A stretch of 64,000 nucleotides of DNA from Bradyrhizobium sp. 139 (GTDB lineage: Bacteria; Pseudomonadota; Alphaproteobacteria; Rhizobiales; Xanthobacteraceae), in the NCBI RefSeq assembly GCF_023074175.1, contig NZ_JADPKS010000111.1, forward strand, positions 1 to 64,000, read 5' to 3'. The notes beneath the pieces are model-generated. The model did not search any database. It was not told where the DNA came from and worked only from the letters and a program-made list of their open reading frames with translations. Within the stretch, counting starts at the first letter, position 1, and every line of letters begins with the position of its first letter. The translations under genes and the position numbers were made by a program. This document shows positions 1 to 8,255 of the stretch, piece after piece.

Positions 1-100
1 ACAATCGGTCGCCCTCATGCAGTTGCGCTTCACTTCGCTCGTTGTGATCAACTCACGATGGGACTTTCACCCATAAGAGTGCACCCATGCTGGGCGCACA

Positions 101-130
101 AGAGAAAGAGCCGGGTCCATCGACCCGGCT
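101..130 (-). terminator. Intrinsic terminator downstream of phnD
   Basis: A perfect 9-bp inverted repeat (AGCCGGGTC / GACCCGGCT, 4-nt loop) lies at 109-130. On the minus strand it is followed by a pyrimidine-rich CTTTCTCT tract at 101-108. It begins 22 nt past the phnD stop, as expected for a Rho-independent terminator. If it works, any phnE permease genes further left would depend on readthrough or their own promoter. Confidence 0.6.
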
Positions 131-152
131 CCAGTGGCGTCATCCCGAAAAC

Positions 153-1088
153 TCAGGACGCCTTCTTCTTACGCAGTGCATCGACGAACTTGATCAGCTC
201 GATCGTGCCATCCCAGTCTTTGGTGGTGGCGGGATGAAAGCCCTTCTTCTGGCCGTCCTGGAGGCGATCGAAAGCGGCCTTGTCCTTCGCCGGAGCGTCG
301 AAGAACGCCTTGGCGATCGCGGCCTTGGCCTCTTCCGGCAGATCGGAATTGTAGGCATAGGGGCCGTTGATAATCGGTGCCGACTTGTGGATGATGCGGA
401 AATCATCCTTCTTCATCGCCGAGCCGTCGGCATTCTTCAGCATATTCTTGGTCAGCATCTGCGCCAGCGTCGAATCGTCGTCGCTGGTCCACTGGTTGGC
501 CGCGACGTCGACCGTGCCCTGCGCCAGCGCGAGGATCGCGTTCTCATGGCTGCCGGTGAAGACGACCTTGCTGAAATAGGCGTCGGCGTCCGCGATGCCC
601 ATCTTGTCGAGCTCGAAGCGCGGCACGTTGTTGCCGGAGGTCGAGTTCGGGTCGACCAGGCCGAGGTTCTTGCCCTTGAGCTGATCGACGCTCTTGTAGG
701 GGCTGCTCGCCTTGACGAAGAACACCGAGTAATAACCGGTCGAGCCGTCGGCGTTGATGTCGTTGGCGAAGGCGTCGGTCTTGACGCCGGTCAGGCGGGC
801 GCGGGCGAACGACGCCGAGCCGTAGCTGGCGATATGAATGTTGCCGGCGCGCTGGCCTTCGATGACAGCGGCGTAGTCGCTGGCGATGCGCAGCGTGACC
901 TTCACGCCCAATTCCCTGGAGAGATAGCCCATGAACGGCGCCCAGCGCTCGGTAACGCCCGAGGCGTTCTCCGCCGGAATGACCGCGAAGGTCAGCTCGG
1001 GATACTTTGCTTTCCAGTCTTCGGCGGAGGCCGACGAGGTGAACGCGAGCGCGGCGGCGCCGGCAAGAATGAGTCTGCGAGTGATCAT
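153..1088 (-). CDS. phnD: Phosphonate ABC transporter periplasmic substrate-binding protein PhnD
   Basis: This 311-residue protein has a typical Sec signal (MITRRLILAG then an Ala-rich core, cleavage near SASA). The mature part is a PhnD/SsuA-type binding fold; signatures such as TFAVIPAENASG near the N-terminus and the STSGNN segment are characteristic of phosphonate-binding PhnD proteins. It should capture phosphonates in the periplasm and deliver them to the PhnC/PhnE importer. The ATG at 1088 is chosen because the signal peptide begins there; longer in-frame starts add 58 residues overlapping phnC. It follows phnC by 67 nt in the same leftward operon. No permease gene is visible before the window edge. 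Confidence 0.93.
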   Translation of the reverse strand: MITRRLILAGAAALAFTSSASAEDWKAKYPELTFAVIPAENASGVTERWAPFMGYLSRELGVKVTLRIASDYAAVIEGQRAGNIHIASYGSASFARARLTGVKTDAFANDINADGSTGYYSVFFVKASSPYKSVDQLKGKNLGLVDPNSTSGNNVPRFELDKMGIADADAYFSKVVFTGSHENAILALAQGTVDVAANQWTSDDDSTLAQMLTKNMLKNADGSAMKKDDFRIIHKSAPIINGPYAYNSDLPEEAKAAIAKAFFDAPAKDKAAFDRLQDGQKKGFHPATTKDWDGTIELIKFVDALRKKKAS

Positions 1089-1155
1089 GATAACCTCTTC
1101 ATCGATTGGATCGGTTGACGAAAAACTGGCGAGTACTGATGCGTTGCGTCGTGGC

Positions 1156-1965
1156 TCAGGCGGCAGCCGCCGTTCCGAGCGCCGGGACACCCTCGGGCGC
1201 CGGCGCGGGCATGCCGCCCATAACGTCGGCGGCTTCGAGATCGTAAAGCTCGCGCGCGACATGATCGGTCAAGGCGGCCGGCGCGCCGTCGAACACCACC
1301 CGGCCCTGCGCCATGCCGATCAGGCGGTCGCAATAGCTGCGCGCCAGGTCGAGCGAATGCAAATTGCAGAGCACGGTGATGCCGAAGTGCTTGTTGATGC
1401 GCAGCAGCGCATCCATCACGATCCTGGTGTTGCGCGGGTCGAGCGAGGCGATCGGCTCGTCGGCGAGAATGATGTCGGGCTGCTGCACCAGCGCGCGGGC
1501 GATCGCGACGCGCTGCTGCTGGCCGCCGGACAGCTGGTCGGCACGTTGGGCGGCGAGCGAGGCAATGTCGAACTGCTCGAGCGCGGACATCGCCAGCGCC
1601 TTGTCCTGCTCGGGCCATGTCTGCGTCAGCGAGCGCCAGGCCGGCATCGTCGCAAGGCGCCCCATCAGGACATTGGTGAGAACATCGAGCCGGCCGACCA
1701 GATTGAACTGCTGAAAAATCATCGCCGAGCGCGCGCGCCACTGCCGCAGCTCCTTGCCGCGCAGCGTCGTGACGTCGATGCCGTCGAACAGGATACGGCC
1801 CTGTGTCGGCGTCACGAGACGGTTGATGGTCCGCAGCAGGGTCGACTTGCCAGCCCCGGACCGTCCGATCACGCCGACGAAGCCGCCGGGAGAAACTTGA
1901 AACGAGGCGTCATCCACCGCGGCTTTTGCGCCGAAGCGGCACGTCAGACCTTCAATCACCAGCAT
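1156..1965 (-). CDS. phnC: Phosphonate ABC transporter ATP-binding protein PhnC
   Basis: This 269-residue ABC ATPase has Walker A GRSGAGKST (about residues 34-42), a Q-loop in IFQQFNLV, signature LSGGQQQR, Walker B ILADEP and the switch His in NLHS. Gene order with phnD and the matching family signature (RLDVLTNVLMGRL after the Q-loop) identify it as PhnC, the cytoplasmic motor of phosphonate import. It is the first gene of the leftward operon. A PHO-box-like repeat at 2009-2026, about 44 nt upstream of the start, suggests PhoB control under phosphate limitation. The C-terminal tail is Ala/Pro-rich. Confidence 0.93.
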   Translation of the reverse strand: MLVIEGLTCRFGAKAAVDDASFQVSPGGFVGVIGRSGAGKSTLLRTINRLVTPTQGRILFDGIDVTTLRGKELRQWRARSAMIFQQFNLVGRLDVLTNVLMGRLATMPAWRSLTQTWPEQDKALAMSALEQFDIASLAAQRADQLSGGQQQRVAIARALVQQPDIILADEPIASLDPRNTRIVMDALLRINKHFGITVLCNLHSLDLARSYCDRLIGMAQGRVVFDGAPAALTDHVARELYDLEAADVMGGMPAPAPEGVPALGTAAAA

Positions 1966-2008
1966 GCAGGACTCCAGAGTAGCTGGAGCAAACCGCTAAC
2001 GCCGGCGC

Positions 2009-2026
2009 TTGACACTTGTGTGACAC
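2009..2026 (-). promoter_or_regulatory. PHO box facing phnC
   Basis: Read on the minus strand the site is GTGTCAC-ACAA-GTGTCAA: two 7-bp elements in direct repeat with an 11-bp period. This is the architecture of PhoB binding sites (consensus CTGTCAT-N4-CTGTCAY). It lies 44 nt upstream of the phnC start codon. The first base of each element differs from consensus, so it may be a weaker site than the one at 2064-2092. Confidence 0.6.
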
Positions 2027-2063
2027 GCGCGTTGCGGTGCGGCGATCCTACGCACCTCATCCC

Positions 2064-2092
2064 CTGTCATCGCGCCGTCATGACATTGTCAT
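2064..2092 (+). promoter_or_regulatory. PHO box (three repeats) facing the hexapeptide transferase-phnM operon
   Basis: The plus strand reads CTGTCAT-CGCG-CCGTCAT-GACA-TTGTCAT: three 7-bp elements with exact 11-bp periodicity, a strong match to PhoB direct repeats. It ends 47 nt before the start at 2140, so the rightward phosphonate-degradation genes are probably induced by PhoB when phosphate is scarce. It overlaps an upstream in-frame ATG at 2080, which argues against that start. Confidence 0.75.
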
Positions 2093-2139
2093 CAGACCGC
2101 TCGAATAGGTACGCCCGCCCTCGATCTATCGGATGCAGC

Positions 2140-2823
2140 ATGGCCGGCAAAACGCTCTCGGTTCAACCGACCATCGACCCCTCGGCCAAGGTGCACGAGA
2201 CCAGGCTCGGCGCCTACACCGAGGTCGGCGCGCGCACCACCTTGCATGAAGTCGCCATGGGCGATTACTCCTATGTCGTGAACGACGCCCAGATCACCTA
2301 CACCACCATCGGGAAATTCTGCTCGATCGCCGCGATGACGCGGATCAATCCGGGCAATCATCCGATGCATCGCGCGACCCAGGCGCATTTCACCTACCGT
2401 TCCAGCGCTTATTTCGAAGGCGAGAGCGACGACACAGACTTCTTCGACTGGCGGCGCCAGCATCACGTCCATATCGGCCATGACGTCTGGATCGGTCATG
2501 GCGCGATCGTGCTGCCGGGCCGCAACATCGGTACCGGCGCGGTGATCGCGGCGGGTGCCATCGTCACCAAGGACGTGCCGGCTTACACCATCGTCGCCGG
2601 CAATCCGGCGCGCATCGTGCGGCGGCGGTTCTCGGAAGAGATTGCCGGACGGCTCGCGAGGCTCGCCTGGTGGGACTGGGATCACGACAAATTGCGTGAA
2701 GCCCTGCCCGATTTCCGCAAGCTTGGGATTGAAGATTTCCTCTCGGCATATGAAGCACGGGCGAATTCCCTTACTCGTTCTCTTACTGGTTCTCTTGCCA
2801 GCAACCGAAGCGCGGTCGCGTGA
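2140..2823 (+). CDS. Hexapeptide-repeat acyltransferase of phosphonate loci
   Basis: This 227-residue protein carries left-handed beta-helix hexapeptide repeats (for example VHIGHDVWIGHGAIVLPG, then IGTGAVIAAGAIVTKDVPAY and the NPARIVRRRF exit), typical of xenobiotic/chloramphenicol acetyltransferase-like enzymes. The first gene of an operon with phnM, it fits the phosphonate-metabolism hexapeptide family. Acetyl-CoA-dependent acylation of a phosphonate or intermediate is inferred from the fold; the substrate is unknown. The ATG at 2140 sits downstream of the PHO box, and the stop overlaps the phnM GTG. The Ser/Leu-rich tail (about 15 residues) is probably unstructured. Confidence 0.85.
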   Translation: MAGKTLSVQPTIDPSAKVHETRLGAYTEVGARTTLHEVAMGDYSYVVNDAQITYTTIGKFCSIAAMTRINPGNHPMHRATQAHFTYRSSAYFEGESDDTDFFDWRRQHHVHIGHDVWIGHGAIVLPGRNIGTGAVIAAGAIVTKDVPAYTIVAGNPARIVRRRFSEEIAGRLARLAWWDWDHDKLREALPDFRKLGIEDFLSAYEARANSLTRSLTGSLASNRSAVA

Positions 2824-4013
2824 CAGACATTTTCCTTGAGGGCGGCCGGTCCCTGATCGGCTCCGAGCTCGTCGAAACTTCACTTGCCGTGTCCGGAACG
2901 GACATTGCGCAGATCGATGCCTCTCGCGGCCGCGCACGGCTGGCGATCGATGCACGCAATTTGCTGGTGCTGCCCGGCATCGTCGATCTGCACGGCGATG
3001 CCTTCGAGCGGCAGATGATGCCGCGCGCCGGCGTCGATTTTCCGATCGACGTCGCGCTTGCCGACAGCGACCGCCAGGCGATCAGCAACGGCATCACCAC
3101 GGTATTCCACGCCACGACCTGTTCGTGGGAGCCGGGCCTGCGCAGCAGCGACAATGCGCGCAGCCTGATGGAGGCGATCGAGTGGCAGCGCCCGCAATTC
3201 GCCGCCGATACCCGCTTCCATCTCCGGCACGAGACCTACAATCTCGACGCCGAGCAAGAGATGAGCCAATGGCTCGCCGAGGGCCGCGTCGACCTGTTCG
3301 CCTTCAATGACCATATGGACGTCACCGTTGCCGACATGGCCAAGCCGCGCAAGCGCAACCGCATGGTGGAGCGCACCGGGCTGTCCAGCGAGGAATTTGA
3401 CAGACTTGTCGAACGCGTGCTCTCGCGCGCCAGCGACGTGCCGGCGTCCGTGTCACGGCTGGCGGCGGTTGCCCGCGCCACCGACGTGCGGATGCTCTCA
3501 CATGACGACGCGACGCCGTCGATGCGCGAGGAGTTTCGCGAGTTGGGCGCGATGATCGCCGAGTTTCCCATCAACGAGGAGACGGCGCGGGCGGCCGCGG
3601 CCGCGGGCGATGCCATCGTCTACGGTGCTCCGAACGTCGTACGCGGCGGCAGCCACACCGGCTGGACCAGGGCATCCGACATGATCGCCAAGGGCCTCTG
3701 CTCGGTGCTGGCGTCGGATTATTACTATCCCGCGCAGCTGCTCGCCGCGTTCCGCCTCGCCGCCGACGGCGTGCTGCCGCTGACCGAGGCCTGGAGCCTG
3801 GTGTCCGCAGGACCGGCCCGCGCGACCGGCCTCACCGACCGCGGCGTGCTCGCGGAAGGACGACGCGCGGACATTTTGCTGGTCGATGACAGCGTGCCAT
3901 TGCGGCCGCGGCTGATCGCGGTGATTGCGGGCGGAAAGCTCGTGCATCTCACCGATGCGACGCGGCTGCTCGCTGCGGTGGCGACGCCGCGCGAAGCTGC
4001 CGTCGCGGCATAA
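2820..4013 (+). CDS. phnM: Alpha-D-ribose 1-methylphosphonate 5-triphosphate diphosphatase PhnM
   Basis: This 397-residue amidohydrolase-superfamily protein has the LPGIVDLHGDAFERQ metal-site segment (residues about 50-64), a conserved NDHMD block and C-terminal SAGPARATGL and GRRADILLVD motifs that match PhnM. In the carbon-phosphorus lyase pathway PhnM removes pyrophosphate from alpha-D-ribose 1-methylphosphonate 5-triphosphate. Translation starts at GTG (2820), overlapping the upstream stop as GTGA, so the genes are translationally coupled. The C-P lyase core genes phnGHIJKL are not in this window and must be elsewhere if the pathway is complete. Confidence 0.93.
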   Translation: MTDIFLEGGRSLIGSELVETSLAVSGTDIAQIDASRGRARLAIDARNLLVLPGIVDLHGDAFERQMMPRAGVDFPIDVALADSDRQAISNGITTVFHATTCSWEPGLRSSDNARSLMEAIEWQRPQFAADTRFHLRHETYNLDAEQEMSQWLAEGRVDLFAFNDHMDVTVADMAKPRKRNRMVERTGLSSEEFDRLVERVLSRASDVPASVSRLAAVARATDVRMLSHDDATPSMREEFRELGAMIAEFPINEETARAAAAAGDAIVYGAPNVVRGGSHTGWTRASDMIAKGLCSVLASDYYYPAQLLAAFRLAADGVLPLTEAWSLVSAGPARATGLTDRGVLAEGRRADILLVDDSVPLRPRLIAVIAGGKLVHLTDATRLLAAVATPREAAVAA

Positions 4014-4031
4014 ACCGGCTATGTTCGGACG

Positions 4032-4730
4032 ATGACAGGTTTTCCCCGCTACGCGATCTATTTTGCCGCGGGTGCCGACAGCGCCCTCTCCCGCTTCGGC
4101 GCCGAGCTGCTCGGTTACGATGCACACACCGGCAATGAGCAGTCATTTCCGGACGAAGCGCTACGCGCGGCAGCGGACTGGCACGACATCACCGCCGACC
4201 CCCGCAGATACGGCTTTCACGCCACGCTGAAGGCGCCGATGGCTCTGGAGCCCGGCAGCACCGAGGCCGATCTCGTGGCCGCCTGTGCGACATTCGCCGG
4301 CAAGGCGCGTCCGATCCCGTCAATCCGTCCGACCGTCGATTCGATCAGCGGCTTCATCGCGGTGATTCCAGCGGAGCCGGTCGACACGCTCCAGCAACTC
4401 GCCGCCGATTGCGTTTGCGATTTCGATGGCTTCCGTAGGGCCCTGACCGCGGAAGACCGCGTCCGGAGGAAGCCCGAGAAGCTCAGCGAACGGCAGCGCG
4501 ACTATCTCGATCGCTGGGGTTATCCCTACGCGATGGAAGAATTCCGCTTCCACATGACACTCACCGGCCGGCTGGATTCGGAACGGCGCAGACCGATTCT
4601 GGAGATGTTGCGGGCAAGGTTTGCGGCGCTCGGGCTTGATACGCTAACGATCGATCGCATCGCGCTGTTCAAGCAGGATGATGCCAAAGCAAGATTCCGC
4701 ATCATCGGCGAGTGGGCGTTGACGCGGTAG
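4032..4730 (+). CDS. DUF1045 family 2H phosphoesterase-like protein of the phosphonate operon
   Basis: This 232-residue protein has two HxT motifs, HATLK at His63 and HMTLT at His174, the catalytic signature of the 2H phosphoesterase superfamily. It belongs to the DUF1045 family, which recurs in phosphonate operons and has no settled function. It starts 18 nt after phnM and ends the operon. Because 2H enzymes open cyclic phosphodiesters, it could replace PhnP, which hydrolyses 5-phosphoribosyl 1,2-cyclic phosphate made by C-P lyase. That is inference from motif and context. Only a weak ribosome-binding site is visible. Confidence 0.85.
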   Translation: MTGFPRYAIYFAAGADSALSRFGAELLGYDAHTGNEQSFPDEALRAAADWHDITADPRRYGFHATLKAPMALEPGSTEADLVAACATFAGKARPIPSIRPTVDSISGFIAVIPAEPVDTLQQLAADCVCDFDGFRRALTAEDRVRRKPEKLSERQRDYLDRWGYPYAMEEFRFHMTLTGRLDSERRRPILEMLRARFAALGLDTLTIDRIALFKQDDAKARFRIIGEWALTR

Positions 4731-4733
4731 GCT

Positions 4734-5447
4734 TTACTGCCAGCTCGCAAGATTGAAGACGAGCGCCACGACGCCAACCACAATGAGGCTGGTCGCCCAG
4801 ATCGCATCCAGATTGAACCAGCTTCGCGAGACGAACCTCAATCCCAGATAGCGGTAGACCAGCCACGCCAGACATCCGCCGGCGCCGATCATGGCGGCAA
4901 CGTGCACCAAAGATGCCAGCACTGCCATCCCGAGACTTGCCTTCATCAGCACGCCGGCAGCCTCATGGCCGGCATCGAGTTCGAAGGCCTGGCAGAGCCC
5001 GAGATAGATCGGCACGAGCATCAAGGCGGCGCCGTGAGCAATGGCAACGGCAAATGACCAGAGCGCCAATTGCGCTGGCGGAATCCGTGCCAGCGTGCGC
5101 GGATGCCGCCGCTCGATCAGCCGATAGACGCCGAAGGTGATGACGAGAAGGCTCGCGCCGAGCTGGATCGAACGCTGCCACTCGGCCAGCACGAGCAGGA
5201 ACGCGAATGGCAACAGCACGAGAAGCGTTGCCAGGAGATGTCCGGCCGCCAGAGCCCACAACGCACGAAAGAGCGCGCGCGGGCTCTTGTCCATGAGCCC
5301 GGCCGAAACGGCGAGCGGCCATCCCATCCCCGGATTGACCCCGTGATAGAGACCGCTCGCAACAAGAGCGAGCCACAGCCAGCCGAGCGGCCAACTCCCG
5401 TGCCCCCAGCCTAGGCCGACGGGTAGCAAAAGGAGTCCGTCGAACAA
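4734..5447 (-). CDS. Polytopic membrane protein coupled to the SBP56-family gene
   Basis: This 237-residue protein has about six hydrophobic segments. The conserved-looking GLYHGVNPGMGWPLA sequence follows the first helix, and His and Asp occur in membrane-proximal positions, faintly recalling metal transporters; the family is not recognised with confidence. The start is TTG at 5447, preceded by GGAGGG at good spacing inside the end of the upstream gene, giving a 37-nt overlap. That tight overlap suggests co-translation with the SBP56-family protein and a shared function, perhaps metal handling or membrane association. It converges on the DUF1045 gene with a 3-nt gap. Confidence 0.75.
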   Translation of the reverse strand: MFDGLLLLPVGLGWGHGSWPLGWLWLALVASGLYHGVNPGMGWPLAVSAGLMDKSPRALFRALWALAAGHLLATLLVLLPFAFLLVLAEWQRSIQLGASLLVITFGVYRLIERRHPRTLARIPPAQLALWSFAVAIAHGAALMLVPIYLGLCQAFELDAGHEAAGVLMKASLGMAVLASLVHVAAMIGAGGCLAWLVYRYLGLRFVSRSWFNLDAIWATSLIVVGVVALVFNLASWQ

Positions 5448-6811
5448 TCGCCGCCCTCCAGCCTGATCTGGTGCGCACGATATCCGTCGGGGAAGCTCAC
5501 GAAGTAGTCCTTGTCGAGCTCGAGGCCGCCGTTGCGACCGACATTGGCCATGACTTCCACACCGGGAATCCCGTTGGGATAGAACTGGTCATCCCAGGTG
5601 GAATAGAGCGAATTGGTCCAGTATACGCGCCTGCCATCGCGGCTGATTTCGACCATCTGGGGACCGGCCGCAAATGCCTTGCCGTTCGGATGGGGGGTGC
5701 GGCGCGCGATGCCGCCGATGTGAACCGAGCCGGCGAGCTTCGGCTTTCGCGGATCGCTCACATCGTACTGGCGCATTTCACCCGTGCCCCAGCACGAGAC
5801 ATAGAGAAACCGGTCATCCATCGACAAGTCGATGTCGGTCACCAGTGGCGGCACGGCCCCAAAGCCCTGGAGCAGCGGCGGGAGCTTCTCCTTAGGCGCG
5901 GGCTCGGGCGGGATCGTCGCCGTCTTCTCCGCATGGAATTTTCCGCCTTCGCGCCACCAGGTCCAGATCGATGCTTCGAGATTCGTTGTGTCGACCACAA
6001 CGCCTACGAAGCCGTATTCGCGAACCGGATCGTGCGCGGGCCGCACCTCCAGCGCCATCTGATGATTGGCACCGAGGTCGATGGTCTGCACGTTGCGACG
6101 GGCGCGGAGATCCCAGAAGTGGAGATGATGCCCGTATTTGTTCGCCAGCAGATCTTCCGGGACGATCCCGTTCTCGAACTGCGGCGGCAACGCCCATTCG
6201 CTCGTCACCATGTAGTCGCGCGGCAGGTTCCACCAGAAATCATAGTGCCGCGTCTGCGGACCGCGGTCGATCTCCCATCGTCCAAGGACCTCGAACGTCT
6301 CGCAATCCATGATGAAGACGCCTGGAGGCCCGTTGGTGCCGTCTTTGCCGCCGCCGCCCAGCGTGCTCACATAAATGCCGTCCGGCCCGCAATGGATGGT
6401 ATGCGGCCGCGAGTAGCCGGTCTTTTTGAAGACTTCCTCGGGCTCGATGATCTTGTGGATTTTGGCTTTGGTCGGATCTGGCTTGGTATCGATGATGTAA
6501 ATCCGCGACGAGCGCAGCCCGGGGATAATGAGATAGCGCCGCTCGATGAAGGCATGTCCGGCGAGTGGCGACAAGGCGGAGGAGCAGGCGTTCCAGCCGA
6601 AGTGATGAAACTCATCGCCCTTGTTGGGCATCGTCACGGTGTGAACGATTTGGCTGTAGGTCGGCGATCCCGGCTTGACGTCGATGACCGCGAGAGCATC
6701 CGGTCTCGAGAAATCTGGACTGAGCAGCAACGTGTAGGCAAAGTTCTCCGCAGGTGCTTCCATCGCAAGCTTGGGCGATGCGTGAAAGGTGGGATCCGGC
6801 CTCATCGTCAT
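5411..6811 (-). CDS. Selenium-binding protein SBP56 / methanethiol oxidase family
   Basis: This 466-residue beta-propeller protein matches SBP56 throughout: LLSPDFSRPDALAVID near the N-terminus, FHHFGWNACSSA, RPHTIHCGPDGIYVS, HYDFWWNLPRDYMVTSEW, GHHLHFWDL, and DIDLSMDDRFLYVSCWGTG. Characterised bacterial members are copper-dependent methanethiol oxidases making formaldehyde, H2S and H2O2; the conserved His-rich segments are present. No signal peptide is obvious at the predicted start, although known MTOs are periplasmic. The start at ATG 6811 has GGGAGG seven bases upstream. It is the first gene of a two-gene leftward unit. Confidence 0.9.
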   Translation of the reverse strand: MTMRPDPTFHASPKLAMEAPAENFAYTLLLSPDFSRPDALAVIDVKPGSPTYSQIVHTVTMPNKGDEFHHFGWNACSSALSPLAGHAFIERRYLIIPGLRSSRIYIIDTKPDPTKAKIHKIIEPEEVFKKTGYSRPHTIHCGPDGIYVSTLGGGGKDGTNGPPGVFIMDCETFEVLGRWEIDRGPQTRHYDFWWNLPRDYMVTSEWALPPQFENGIVPEDLLANKYGHHLHFWDLRARRNVQTIDLGANHQMALEVRPAHDPVREYGFVGVVVDTTNLEASIWTWWREGGKFHAEKTATIPPEPAPKEKLPPLLQGFGAVPPLVTDIDLSMDDRFLYVSCWGTGEMRQYDVSDPRKPKLAGSVHIGGIARRTPHPNGKAFAAGPQMVEISRDGRRVYWTNSLYSTWDDQFYPNGIPGVEVMANVGRNGGLELDKDYFVSFPDGYRAHQIRLEGGDCSTDSFCYPSA

Positions 6812-7188
6812 GGCACTGCCTCCCTGTTTCGTCGGCTCGCTCCAACCTGGCTCGGGATAGCGGCATAATGAAGAGCTGTTACGCGATGTCTTGAGATGCT
6901 CCGCGGGCCTGGTTGGCGAGCGTACACTACGTCATCGCCGGGCTGCGGGAAACCGCCCGAACCGCGCCAATTCGACGCCTTTAGCCAAACGGAAAACGGC
7001 GGGATCAGGCGAGCGCGCGCACCTCACATTCGGCGCCGCCCCGGGGGGCGGGGACCCATAACCCCAGGGAGCGGTATCCGCGCGAGCTGGCAACTCCGAT
7101 TTTTCGCCAAACCCCTCCCCTATGGTTATGGGTCCCGAATCTGCGCGCGCTTAGGGCGCGCTTGTCCGGGACGACAGGGGAAATTGCG
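6812..7188. other. 377-bp intergenic region with a palindromic repeat
   Basis: This gap separates the start of the SBP56-family gene from the end of the DHDPS-like gene. It holds the inverted repeat listed at 7051-7136. An open frame on the plus strand crosses the repeat but is Arg/Pro-rich and has no recognisable protein character, so I do not call it. No tRNA or recognisable riboswitch is seen. Confidence 0.5.
7051..7136. repeat. Intergenic inverted repeat (13-bp arms)
   Basis: Perfect 13-bp arms GGGACCCATAACC (7051-7063) and GGTTATGGGTCCC (7124-7136) enclose 60 bp. It resembles the dispersed palindromic elements found between genes in Bradyrhizobium genomes. The RNA would form a long-armed hairpin. 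Copy number cannot be judged from this window. Confidence 0.65.
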
Positions 7189-8127
7189 TTACTTCCCCCA
7201 CCGCAGCGCCAGCGCATCGCGCTCCTTCGCCAACTCCAGCAACCCTGCCCGCGTCGCCGGGTGCAGCGGCTGAAGCGGATGACGTACAGCGTCCGATTTG
7301 ATCACGCCGCCGGCCTGCATCATGACCTTGCAGGCGATCAGGCCGCATTGGCGGTTCTCGTAGTTGATCAGCGGCAGCCAGCGCTCATAGGCGGCTTTCG
7401 CCTGCTCGCGCTTGCCGGCGAAAAAGGGGTCGACGATCTGGCGGATGCCGTCGGGATAGCCGCCGCCGGTCATCGCGCCGGTCGCGCCGGCGTCGAGATC
7501 GGCCAAGAGCGTAATCGCCTCCTCGCCGTCCCAGGGACCCTCGATGTCCTTGCCGCCCGCCTCGATCAGGCTCCTCAGCTTTGCGGCTGCGCCGGGCACC
7601 TCGATCTTGAAGTAGCGGATGTTGGAGAAGTCGCGCGACAGCCGCGCGAGCAGCTCGACCGACAGCGGCGTGCCCGCCACCGGCGCATCCTGGATCATGA
7701 TGGGAATATCGATCGCGTCCGAAAGCACGCGGAAGAATTCGACAATGCCTTTCTCGGGAACCCGGAAAGTCGCGCCGTGATAGGGCGGCATGACCATCAC
7801 CATCGCGGCACCCGCCGCTTCCGCCTGCTTGCTGCGCGCGGCGCAGACCGCCGAGCTGAAATGGGTGGTGGTGACGATCACGGGAAGCCGGCCCGCGACA
7901 TGCTCCAGCACGGCATGCATCACGGTGTCGCGCTCGGCATCGGTCAGCACGAACTGCTCGGAGAAATTGGCGAGAATGCAAAGGCCATGCGAGCCGGCAT
8001 CGATCATGAAATCGATGCAGCGGCGCTGGCCGTCGAGGTCGAGCTCGCCGCGCTCGTCGAAGATGGTGGGCACGACCGGGAACACGCCGCGATAGGGGCG
8101 CTGGGCCTTGGGTTGTGTGACCGGCAT
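7189..8127 (-). CDS. DHDPS/NAL-superfamily aldolase or dehydratase, resembling L-2-keto-3-deoxyarabonate dehydratase
   Basis: This 312-residue class I TIM-barrel protein has the Schiff-base Lys in RYFKIEVPG and a conserved N-terminal RGVFPVVPTIFDERGELDLDGQ block. The CILANFSEQF and PPYHGATFRVPE segments recall L-2-keto-3-deoxyarabonate dehydratase more than lysine-pathway DapA. A sugar-acid dehydratase/aldolase role is likely but the substrate is not proved. ATG 8127 is chosen because GGAG lies 6-7 nt upstream. No sugar catabolic genes flank it, so it seems to be a single-gene unit. Confidence 0.8.
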   Translation of the reverse strand: MPVTQPKAQRPYRGVFPVVPTIFDERGELDLDGQRRCIDFMIDAGSHGLCILANFSEQFVLTDAERDTVMHAVLEHVAGRLPVIVTTTHFSSAVCAARSKQAEAAGAAMVMVMPPYHGATFRVPEKGIVEFFRVLSDAIDIPIMIQDAPVAGTPLSVELLARLSRDFSNIRYFKIEVPGAAAKLRSLIEAGGKDIEGPWDGEEAITLLADLDAGATGAMTGGGYPDGIRQIVDPFFAGKREQAKAAYERWLPLINYENRQCGLIACKVMMQAGGVIKSDAVRHPLQPLHPATRAGLLELAKERDALALRWGK

Positions 8128-8255
8128 CGAACTCTCCATCCCTGACGTTCTCTTAAGTCTGCAACGCTCGCGTGGCGCAGCGTCACAGATGTACTCGTCG
8201 CGCGGACCGGCGGCAATGCCGTTTGCGCGACGTTGGGATGAAGAGATTTTTGAGG

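Noticed and set aside
87..1118. Long open frame opposite phnD on the plus strand
   Set aside because: It mirrors a well-supported gene, is Arg/Gly-rich and has no recognisable protein features; GC-rich codon use keeps the opposite strand open.
6896..7273. 125-codon plus-strand frame in the 6.8-7.2 kb gap
   Set aside because: It crosses an inverted repeat and the 3' end of the DHDPS-like gene, and its composition is that of non-coding GC-rich DNA.
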